From the NCBI GenBank assembly GCA_949128115.1, contig OX421968.1:32826877-32890876 (forward strand): a stretch of 64,000 nt of DNA. The letters are read 5' to 3'. The DNA is from Anaspis maculata. Lineage: Eukaryota > Arthropoda > Insecta > Coleoptera > Scraptiidae. Of the stretch, positions 54,831 through 64,000 are shown in pieces. Position numbers and translations under genes: made by a program. Under the pieces are notes generated by a model. It was not told where the DNA came from. It saw only the letters and a program-made list of their open reading frames with translations, and made no database searches. Every line of letters starts with the position of its first letter. Positions within the stretch are counted from its first letter, which is position 1.

Positions 54831-57800
54831 CGTCACCAGTGGGAATCGACCCATCGACTCAAAGCAAAACAGTTTGGGAAAATTTGGTCTGGTGTTCGTC
54901 AAAGAGCAGTCTGTCACATCTTACAGTTTAATGTCGATATAATGCAAGTGAAAAACTAAATTTCACAACATGAGATGAATTTGGATGTTCGGATTACAAA
55001 TGAATGAATATTTGATTAAAACAATCCCAAATCAATTTAAAATTGATTTTTTGTTGGGTCCCCGAATTGACAATTTATAGAAAATTTCGCAAGTTTGAGG
55101 ACTTTACAAAAACGTGTAATTTGTTACCATAAATGTCCTTGGGGGCACTTTCGGATTTTTCCTAATCACGTATAGCGGTGAGAAGCAGTTAGCCAGAAAT
55201 TGGACCAACTCAAGCAATAAATAAGTCCAGATTTGTTAAAAAATGTGGTCTGGTGTTCGTCATAGGGCAGCCTGACAAATCTTTGAGTTCAATGTCGATA
55301 TAATGAAAATGAAAAACAAAAATTTCACAATATGAGGTCAATCTGGATGTTTGGATTACAAATCGATAAATATTTAATCAGAAACAATGCCAAATCAATC
55401 TAATATTTATTTTTTGTTGGGTCTCCGAATTGACAATTTATAGAAAATTTCGCAAGTATGGGGACTTTACAAAAACGTGTAATTTGGTACGATAAATGTC
55501 CTTGGGGAGAACATTTAGATTTTTTTTTAGTCATTTAAAAATAATAAATGTCCGTGGGGGCACTTTCGGATTTTCTTAATCATGTATAGCGATGAGAAGC
55601 AGTTAGCCAGAAATCGGACCAATTCAAGCAATAAATAAGTCCAAATTTGTGGAAAAATGTGGTCTGGTGTTCGTCATAGGGCAGCATGACAAATCTTTGA
55701 ATTAATGTCGATATAATGCAAGTGAAAAACTAAATTTCACAACATGAGATGAATGCGGATGTTCGGATTACAAATGGATGAATATTTGATTAGAAACAAT
55801 CCCAAATCAATTTAAAATTGATTTTTTGTTGGGTCCCCGAATTGACAATTTATAGAAAATTTCGCAAGTTTGGGGACTTTACAAAAACGTGTAATTTGTT
55901 ACCATAAATGTCCTTGGGGGCACTTTCGGATTTTTCCTAATCACGCATAGCGATGAGAAGCAGTTAGTCAGAAATTGGACCAACTCAAGCAATAAATAGG
56001 TCCAGATTTGTGGAAAAATGTGGTCTGGTGTTCGTCATAGGGCAGCCTGACAAATCTTCGATTTCAATGCCAATATAAAGCAAATGAAAAACAAAATTTC
56101 AAAATATGAGGTCAATTTGGATGTTCGAATTTCAAATCGATAAATATTTGATCAGGAACAATGCCAAAACAATTTGATATTGATTTTTTTTTGGGGTCCC
56201 CGAATTGACAATTTATAGAAAATTTCGCAAGTTTGAGGACTTTACAAAAACGTGTAATTTGGTACGATAAATGTCCTTGGGGAGAACAATTAGGTTTTTT
56301 CTAGTAATTTAAAACGGCGAGAAGCAGTTATCCAGAGATCGGACCAACTCAAGAAATAAATCAATCAAAATTTTTGGAAAAATGTGGTCTGGTGTTCATT
56401 ATATGGCAGCCTGTCAAACTTTGAGTTCGATGTCGATATAATGCATTTGAAAAACCAAATTTCACAATATGAAGTCAATTTACATGTTCGGATTACAAAT
56501 CGATAAATATTTGATCAGAAACAATGATAAATCAATTGAATAATGATTTTTTGTTAGGTCCCCGAATTGACGATTTATAGAAAATTTCACAAGTTTGGGG
56601 ACTTTACAAAAACGTGTAATTTGGTACTATTAATGTCCTTGGGGGCACTCTCGGATTTCTCCTAATCACGTGTAACAGTAAGAAGCAGTTATCCAGAAAT
56701 CGGACCAACTCAAACAATCAATAAGTCAAAATTTGTGGAAAAATGTGGTCTGGTGTACGTTATATGACAGCCTGTCAAATCTTTGAGTTCAATTTTGACA
56801 TAATGCAAGTGAAAAGCCAAATTTCATAATATGAGGTCAATTTGGATGTTCGGATTACAAATCGATAAATATTTGATCAGAAACAATGCCACATCAATTT
56901 AATGTTGATTTTTTGTTAGGTCCCCGATTTGACAATTTATAGAAAATTCCGCAAGTTTGGGAACTTCACAAAAACGTGCAATTTGGTACCATAAATGTCC
57001 TTGGGGGCATTTTCGGATTTTCTCTAATCACGTATAATGGTGAGAAGCAGTTAGCCAGAAATCGGGCCAATTCAAGCAATAAATTAGTCCAAATTTGTGG
57101 AAAAATGTGGTCTGGTGTTCGTCATAGGGCAGCCTGACAAATCTTCGAATTCAATGTCGATATAATGCAAGTGAAAAACAAAATTTCACAATATGAGGTC
57201 AATTTAGATGTTCAGATTACAAATCGATAAAAAATGTATCAGAAGCAATGACAAATCAATTAAATAATGATTTTTAGTTGGGTCCCCGAATTGACAATTT
57301 ATAGGAAATTTCGCAAGTTTGGGGACTTTACAAAAACGTGTAATTTGGTACTATAAATGTCCTTGGGGGCACTTTCGGATTTTTCTTAATCACGTGTAAC
57401 GGTGAGAAGCAGTTACCCAGAAATCAGACCAATTCAAGCTATAAATAAGTCCAAATTTGTAGAAAAATGTGGTCTGGTATTCGTCATGGGGCAGTCCGAC
57501 AAATCTTCGAGTTCAATGTCGATATAATGCAAATGAAAAACAAAATTTCACAAGATGAGGTCAATTTGGTGTTCTGATTACAAATCGATAATAATTTGAT
57601 CAGAAACAATGCCAAATCAATTTAATATTGATTTTTTCTTGGGTCCCCGAATTGACAATTTATAGAAAATTTCGCAAATTTGGGGACTTTACAAAAAAGC
57701 GTAATTTGGTACCATAAATGTCTTTGGGGGCATTTTCGGATTTTTCCTAATCACGTGTAACGGTGAGAAGCAGTTAGCCAGAAATCGGACCAATTCAAGC

Positions 57801-60800
57801 AATAAATAAGTCCAAATTTGTAGAAAAATGTGGTCTGGTATTCGTCATGGGGCAGTCCGACAAATCTTTGAGTTCAATGTCGATATAATGCAAATGAAAA
57901 ACAAAATTTCACAAGATGAGGTCAATTTGGTGTTAGGATTACAAATCGATAAATATTTGATCAGAAACAATGCCAAATCAATTTAATATTGATTTTTTCT
58001 TGGGTCCTCGAATTGACAATTTATAGAAAATTTCGCAAATTTGGGGACTTTACAAAAAAGCGTAATTTGGTACCATAAATGTCCTTGGGGGCATTTTTGG
58101 ATTTTTCCTAATCACGTATAATGGTGAGAAGCAGTTAGCCAGTAATCGGACCAATTCAAGCAATAAACAAGTCCAAATTTGTAGAAAAATGTGGTCTGGT
58201 GTTCGTCATAGGGCAGTCCGACAAATCTTCGAGTTCAATGTCGATATAATGCAAATGAAAAAACAAAATTTTACAATATGAGGTCAATTTGGATGTTCTG
58301 ATTACAAATCGATAAATATTTGATCAGAAACAATGCCAAATCAATTTAATATTGATTTTTTCTTGGGTCCCCGAATTGACAATTTATAGAAAATTTCGCA
58401 AATTTGGGGACTTTACAAAAAAGCGTAATTTGGTACCATAAATGTCCTTGGGGGCATTTTTGGATTTTTCCTAATCACGTATAATGGTGAGAAGCAGTTA
58501 GCCAGTAATCGGACCAATTCAAGCAATAAACAAGTCCAAATTTGTAGAAAAATGTGGTCTGGTGTTCGTCATAGGGCAGTCCGACAAATCTTCGAGTTCA
58601 ATGTCGATATAATGCAAATGAAAAAACAAAATTTTACAATATGAGGTCAATTTGGATGTTCTGATTACAAATCGATAAATATTTGATCAGAAACAATGCC
58701 TAATCAATTTATTATTGATTTTTTCTTGGGTCCCCGAATTGACAATTTATAGAAAATTTCGCAAGTTTGAGGACTTTACAAAAATATGTAAATTGGTACC
58801 ATTATTGTCCCGGGGGGGGAGGGTAATTTCAAGTTTTTCCTATACACGTATAACAGTAAGAAGCAAAGTTATCCAGAAATCGGAACAACCCCAGCAATAA
58901 ATAAATCCAATTTTGTGGAAAAATGTGGTGTGGTGTTCGTCATAACGCAGCCTGTTAAATCTTTAGTTTAATGTCGATTTAATGCAAGTGAATGACGAAA
59001 AACCACAATATTAGCTCAATTTGAATGTTCGGATTACAAATCGATAGATATTTGTTCAGAAACAATGACAAATCAACTAAAGTATGATTTTTTGATAGGT
59101 CTCGATTTGACAATTTATAGAAAATTTCGCAAGTTTGGGGACTTTACAAAAACGCGTAATTTGGTACCATAAATGTCCTTGGGGGCACTTTCGGATTTTT
59201 CCTTATCACGTATAATGGTGAGAAGCAGTTAGCCAGAAATCGGACCAATTCAAGCAATAAATAAGTCCAAATTTGTAGAAAAATGTGGTCTGGTGTTCGT
59301 CATATGGCAGTCCGACAAATCTTCGAGTTCAATGTCGATATAATGCAAATGAAAAACAAAATTTCACAATATGAGGTCAATTTGGATGTTCTGATTACAA
59401 ATCGATAAATATTTGATCAGAAACAATGCTTAATCAATTCAATATTGATTTTTTCTTGGGTCCCCGAATTGACAATTTATAGAAAATTTTGCAAGTTTGG
59501 AGACTTTACAAAAACGTGTAATTTGGTACTATAAATGTCCTTGGGGGCACTTTCGGATTTTTCTTAATCACGTGTAACGGTGAGAAGCAGTTACCCAGAA
59601 ATCAGACCAATTCAAGCTATAAATAAGTCCAAATTTGTAGAAAAATGTGGTCTGGTATTCGTCATGGGGCAGTCCGACAAATCTTCGAGTTCAATGTCGA
59701 TATAATGCAAATGAAAAACAAAATTTCACAAGATGAGGTCAATTTGGTGTTCTGATTACAAATCGATAATAATTTGATCAGAAACAATGCCAAATCAATT
59801 TAATATTGATTTTTTCTTGGGTCCCCGAATTGACAATTTATAGAAAATTTCGCAAATTTGGGGACTTTACAAAAAAGCGTAATTTGGTACCATAAATGTC
59901 TTTGGGGGCATTTTCGGATTTTTCCTAATCACGTGTAACGGTGAGAAGCAGTTAGCCAGAAATCGGACCAATTCAAGCAATAAATAAGTCCAAATTTGTA
60001 GAAAAATGTGGTCTGGTATTCGTCATAGGGCAGTCTGACAAATCTTCGAGTTCAATGTCGATATAATGCAAATGAAAAACAAAATTTCACAATATGAGGT
60101 CAATTTGGATGTTCTGATTACAAATCGATAAATATTTGATCAGAAACAATGCCTAATCAATTTATTATTGATTTTTTCTTGGGTCCCCGAATTGACAATT
60201 TATAGAAAATTTTGCAAGTTTGGGGACTTTGCAAAAACGTGTAATTTGGTACCATAAATGTCCTTGGGGGCACTTTCGGATTTTTCCTAATCACGTATAA
60301 TGGTGAGAAGCAGTTAGCCAGAAATCGGACCAATTCAAGCTATAAATAAGTCCAAATTTGTAGAGAAATGTGGTCTGGTGTTCGTCTAATGGCAGTCCGA
60401 CAAATCTTCGAGTTCAATGTCGATATAATGCAAATGAAAAACAAAATTTCACAATATGAGGTCAATTTGGATGTTCTGATTACAAATCGATAAATATTTG
60501 ATCAGAAACAATGCTTAATCAATTTAATATTGATTTTTTCTTGGGTCCCCGAATTGACAATTTATAGAAAATTTTGCAAGTTTGGGGACTTTACAAAAAC
60601 GTGTAATTTGGTACTATAAATGTCCTTGGGGGCACTTTCGGATTTTTCCTAATCACGTGTAACGGGTGAGAAGCAGTTAGCCAGAAATCAGACCAATTCA
60701 AGCAATAAATAAATCCAAATTTGTGGAAAAATGTCGTCTGGTGTTCGTCATAGGGCAGCCTGTAAAATCTTCGAGTTCAATGTCGATATGATGCAAGTGA

Positions 60801-61115
60801 AAAACGAAATTTCACAGTATGAGATCAATTTGGATGTTCGGATTCTAAATCGATAAATATTTGATCAGAAACAATGACAAACCAATTAAATAATGACTTT
60901 TTGTTGGGTCCCCAAATTGACAATGTATAGGAAATTTCGTAAGTTCGGGGACTTCACAAAAAGTCCTCGGGGGGCAGTTTCGGGTTTTTCCTAATCACGT
61001 ATAACGGTGAGGAGCAATTATTATCCAGAGATCGGAACAACTGAAGCAATAAAAAAGTTAAAATTCATGGAAAAATTTGGTCTGGTGTTCGTAAAAAAAA
61101 GCAGCCCGTTAAAGC
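54831..61115 (+). repeat. ~362-bp satellite array, about 18 anchors
   Basis: The anchor GGTCTGGTGTTCGTC (or a variant) occurs 18 times between 54886 and 61079 with spacing mostly 360-364 bp. One step is 414 bp (55247 to 55661) because of a ~52-bp duplicated insert around 55500-55560. Monomers share GTCCCCGAATTGACAATT, TTTGGGGACTTTACAAAAA, GTCCTTGGGGGCACTTTCGG and GTCGATATAATGCAA. No ORF persists across units. Edge monomers are the most diverged; those at 57.3-60.5 kb are the most alike. Confidence 0.95.
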
Positions 61116-61295
61116 TTCCAACACAGCCTAAAAAAATAACGAATATGATGGTTTTTCCTTTTTTTATGTTTTCCCTTCTTCCTCCCGCTCCGGACACCAG
61201 CGTTGAGGTCTGAAACGTTCAATAATCTTCAAAAATGCCCTCTCATCTTCAATAATTCAGTATTTTTTTGAAAATTGACTTTTCAGTGCTTAGTT
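61116..61295. other. Satellite edge and spacer
   Basis: Decaying satellite sequence followed by unique AT-rich DNA. Confidence 0.4.
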
Positions 61296-62566
61296 ATGTC
61301 GGCGAATTGGCGTGTCGGTGAATTGCCCTGTCAGTCGGTGAGTTTGTGTGTCGTTGAAATGTCCTGTTGGTGAGTTGTACGGTCGGCGAATTGTCTTGTC
61401 GATGATTTGGTGCCTTCATAAATTATCCTGTCTGTGAATTTGCGTAGAGTTAACATGTAGTTGAATTGTCATGTCGGTGAATTGCCTTAGTGAGATTAGT
61501 TGTCCTGCCAGGGAATTTGCGTAGTGAGTTGTCATGTCGGTGAATTGTCCTGCCGGTCAAGTATTGTCCGGTCGGTCCTCGTGTCGGTCAATTATTGTCT
61601 TGTCGGTGATTTGGTGTCTTGATAAATTATCCTGTCGGTGAATTTCAGTGGAATTAACATGTGGGTGGATTTGTATGTCGGTGAATTGCCATGTAGCTGA
61701 ATTCACCTGTCAATGGTTTGGCTGGTCGGTCAAATGCCCTGTCGGTGAGTTTGCGTAGTGAGTTGTCATGTCGGTGAATTCTCCTGCCGGTGAAGTATTG
61801 TCCTGTCGGTCAATTATTGTCTTGTTGGTGATTTGGTGTCTTGATAAATTATCCTGTCGGTGAATTTAAGTGGAATTAACATGTCGATGAATTGTCATAG
61901 CGGTGAATTGCCATGTAACTGAATTGACCTGTCAGTGATTTGGCTTGTCGGTCAAATGCTCTGTCGGTGAATTTGCGTAATGTGTGGTCCTGTCGGTGAA
62001 TGATTGTCCTGTCGAAGAATTGTCCTGTCGGTCAATTGGTGGGTTGATGAATTATCCTGTCGCTGAATTGACCTAGTGAGTTGTCCTGTCAGTGAATAGG
62101 CGTGCTGGTTGAATCTCGTGTCGGTGACTGATCTTGTCCGTGTATCAAGTATCGGTGAAATGAACTTTTGGTGAGTTATCCTGTCTCGTCGGTCAGTGGT
62201 CAATTTCCGTGGTGGGTTGCCATATCGGTGAATTGTCCTGTCAGTGATTTGGTGTGTCGGTCAAATGTCGGTGAACTAATTTGTCGGTGATTTGGCATGT
62301 CGGTCAAATGTCCTGTCGGTGAATTGTCCTGTCAATACATTTTCCTTTCGAATAATTGTCCTGTCGGTGAATTTTCCTGGCGGTTATTTGGCATGTCAAT
62401 GAATTGTTTTGTCGGTGAATTGTGGTGTCGGTCATTTGGTAGGTTTATAAATTATCCTCTCGCTGAATTGGCGTAGTGAGTTGCCCTGTTGGTGACTTGG
62501 CATGTCGGTTAAGTGCCATGTTGATGAGTTATCCTATCAGTGAGTTAGGTGTCGCTCAAATGTCCG
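61296..62566 (+). repeat. Degenerate 15-16-bp minisatellite (TGTCGGTGAATTGTCC)
   Basis: About 1.27 kb of irregular repeats of TGTCGGTGAATTGTCC and relatives (GTCGGTCAAATGTCC, GTCGGTGATTTGG, GTAGTGAGTTGTC). A longer composite recurs (TTGATAAATTATCCTGTCGG near 61430, 61623, 61843 and 62045), so there is a higher-order period of about 200 bp. Confidence 0.92.
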
Positions 62567-62649
62567 TATTTCGCATATTTTTTTGTTTGGACCCCAAACT
62601 CAACGTTTGGCATGAGGTCCCCGAACTCTACCTTCGCAATATATATATA

Positions 62650-62790
62650 TATAATCGTTCATTGAATAATCGATCAAAAAATCGAATAATTGATCAAAAA
62701 AATTGAATAATCCCTTGAACAATCGATTATTCACAATCGAATAATCGACTGATAGATCATTTATTCATAATCGACTACCTAATTGAATAA
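62650..62790 (+). repeat. ATCGATTA simple repeat, right block
   Basis: GAATAATCGA/ATCGATTATTC motifs directly after the (TA)n at the right edge of the 9-kb unit; similar to 52890-53060. Confidence 0.85.
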
Positions 62791-64000
62791 TGGAAAAGTG
62801 AACTCTAATATGACCCCGTATTTATATGGAGGAAGCCTGTGTGCTTTGTCCAAAAAAGATGGGGGAATTCGTCCCATTGCGGTCGGATGCACATTTCGCC
62901 GCCTAGTATCAAAAATTGGATGTCGTCTATGTTCAAACGAACTCTCAAACTACCTGAAGCCATACCAAGTTGGTGTTGGGGTAAAAAGCGGCTGCGAAGC
63001 TGCTGTCCATGCTGCCAGAACCTTTATTTCTCAAGACAATTCGGCGGAAGTTTTATTGAAAATCGATGTGAAAAACGCTTTCAACTCAGTAGAACGCGAT
63101 GTCATCCTTAATCAGACAAAAGCAGTGACATCGCAAGGAGAATGCTACTCATCTGCTTCAAAATTGATATACAAACAACATATAATCGAATCCTCCGTAG
63201 GTTGTCAGCAAGGAGATCCCCTTGGTCCAGCTATGTTTAGTCTAGCAATACACCCTTTGATCCAGAAATTAACTTCAAGATTCAACGTTTGGTACCTTGA
63301 CGACGGTACTCTGGCAGGTCCACACGAAGAAGTCCTCAGAGATCTCGAAAAAATTATTCAAGAATTCAAAAATATTGGATTGGTCCTAAATTCTTCAAAG
63401 TGCGAAATATTTTTCTGCAATAGTCTACCCAAAAACCAAATTACAATGGTTCTGGAAAAGTTTACTTCGCTAGCTCCCGGCATAAATGTCTCCATTGCTG
63501 AGGATTTATATCTACTTGGCTCCCCAATTACTGAAGAGGCTTTTCCATCACTTATACCTAAAATTATGGAAAAATTCTCAACTATGGCCAAAAATTTATT
63601 TTGCATAAACCCACACATGGCATTTTTCCTCCTTCGGAACTGCATTTGGATTCCGAAACTAAATTATTTTTTGAGGTCCTCCCCATTTTGGAAATACGAA
63701 GATGTATGCAAACTTTTCGACAACAAAATCAAAAATACTTTAGAAGAACTTTTGAATATAAAACTTCTTCAAAATTCATGGATCCAGACATCGCTCCCCG
63801 TTTCTTCGGGCGGCTTGGGTATTCGTTCCATTCTAGATTTGTCTATGGCTGCTTTTCTATCTTCCATTCACTGTACATCTGATCTCATAGGTAGTATCTT
63901 GAAACAAACAAACTATGAGATTGCGTACCAGGTGGAAGCTCTAGACTACTGGAGAATACAGAACAGTGAACTAGACTTTCCAGACAAACCAGAATTCCAA
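62783..64000 (+). CDS. LINE reverse transcriptase, partial, open at window end
   Basis: A single frame with no stop from 62783 to the last base (first ATG 62810; ~397 codons from there). It runs through SLCALSKKDGGIRPIAVGC (fingers), LLKIDVKNAFNSVERD (motif A, catalytic Asp), GCQQGDPLGPAMFSLAIHP (motif B), WYLDDGTLAG (motif C, the DD pair), then LNSSKCEIFF and the thumb, and a GGLGIRSILDLSMAAFLSS segment typical of the post-RT region. This is a non-LTR retrotransposon RT. All catalytic landmarks are present. The endonuclease and anything before the fingers are missing, and upstream is simple repeat, so the copy is 5'-truncated and the ATG at 62810 is probably not the native start. It continues beyond the window. 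Confidence 0.85.
   Translation, partial: MNNGKVNSNMTPYLYGGSLCALSKKDGGIRPIAVGCTFRRLVSKIGCRLCSNELSNYLKPYQVGVGVKSGCEAAVHAARTFISQDNSAEVLLKIDVKNAFNSVERDVILNQTKAVTSQGECYSSASKLIYKQHIIESSVGCQQGDPLGPAMFSLAIHPLIQKLTSRFNVWYLDDGTLAGPHEEVLRDLEKIIQEFKNIGLVLNSSKCEIFFCNSLPKNQITMVLEKFTSLAPGINVSIAEDLYLLGSPITEEAFPSLIPKIMEKFSTMAKNLFCINPHMAFFLLRNCIWIPKLNYFLRSSPFWKYEDVCKLFDNKIKNTLEELLNIKLLQNSWIQTSLPVSSGGLGIRSILDLSMAAFLSSIHCTSDLIGSILKQTNYEIAYQVEALDYWRIQNSELDFPDKPEFQ

Larger units (their letters stand above)
53583..62640. mobile_element. 9.06-kb unit bounded by perfect 24-bp inverted repeats, carrying satellites
   Basis: The left end 53583-53606 (ATTGCGAAGGTAGAGTTC...) and right end 62617-62640 are exact inverted complements over 24 bp. 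Both are embedded in (TA)n (53567-53580 and 62641-62652). Just inside the left end is a perfect 28-bp palindrome (53645-53672, centre GGGGACGTCCCC). The motifs GTCCCCGAATT and TTTGGGGACTTT of the edge recur in every 362-bp satellite monomer inside, tying edges and satellite together. Contents: a nested palindrome (53785-54475), satellite (54831-61115) and minisatellite (61296-62566). No ORF recognised. Interpretation: a large non-autonomous DNA transposon or foldback that inserted in (TA)n. Confidence 0.6.

Noticed and set aside
54831..61115. A CRISPR-like or other array with conserved repeats and variable spacers
   Set aside because: The whole ~362-bp unit is homologous between copies; there are no short repeats with unrelated spacers, and the setting is eukaryotic.

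Overview
This window looks like repeat-dominated nuclear DNA of an arthropod, most likely an insect. The evidence is the mobile-element content: an env-bearing BEL/Pao retrotransposon, a Ty3/gypsy-like element, a piggyBac-like element with TTAA target duplications, hAT-like elements with 8-bp duplications, several broken non-LTR (LINE) elements, tRNA-derived SINEs, many MITEs and long foldback palindromes, and several satellite arrays. I recognise no host protein-coding gene and no canonical tRNA or rRNA gene. The sequence does not fix the species; a hemipteran is only a guess.

Layout. 1-6.9 kb: the internal region and 3' end of a decayed BEL/Pao element on the + strand (tandem-repeat leader, Gag, protease, RT, partial RNase H and integrase, env-like remnant, candidate LTR). 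A 1.2-kb piggyBac-like element splits its gag/protease from its RT. 7-10 kb: five small inverted-repeat elements. 10.1-13.6 kb: two copies of a 0.47-kb dispersed repeat flank a minus-strand gypsy-like mini-element whose ~140-bp LTR-like ends carry a tRNA-like module; a hAT-like element with an 8-bp duplication is inserted in it. 14.5-24.2 kb: two opposite-facing copies of a LINE endonuclease-containing sequence. A 366-bp MITE interrupts one copy and a 3.0-kb element interrupts the other, and each copy serves as the empty site of the other. 24-36.6 kb: members of large dispersed families (called B and C here), 118-bp and 157-bp tandem arrays, a second hAT-like element containing a SINE, a solo LTR with 4-bp duplications, a SINE with 16-bp duplications and a 1-kb palindrome. 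38-48 kb: more giant palindromes. One of 2.5 kb (41948-44492) keeps a central ORF for a cysteine-rich CXC-like tail, and another (45494-47967) has a family B copy nested in it. 48-53.5 kb: a LINE linker fragment split by a SINE, CTTA microsatellites, direct copies of a dispersed repeat, AATACC and ATCGATTA simple arrays, and a LINE C-terminus. 53.58-62.64 kb: a 9.06-kb unit bounded by perfect 24-bp inverted repeats set in (TA)n. It holds a nested palindrome, about 18 copies of a ~362-bp satellite with higher-order structure, and a 1.3-kb degenerate 16-bp minisatellite. 62.8-64 kb: an uninterrupted LINE reverse transcriptase ORF that runs off the window.

No cellular pathway is encoded here. 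The value of the window is its nesting history: paralogous empty sites and target duplications date many insertions relative to each other. The three most unusual objects are the tRNA-like LTR mini-element (10.8-12.2 kb), the satellite-carrying inverted-repeat unit (53.6-62.6 kb) and the CXC-tail palindrome (41.9-44.5 kb).
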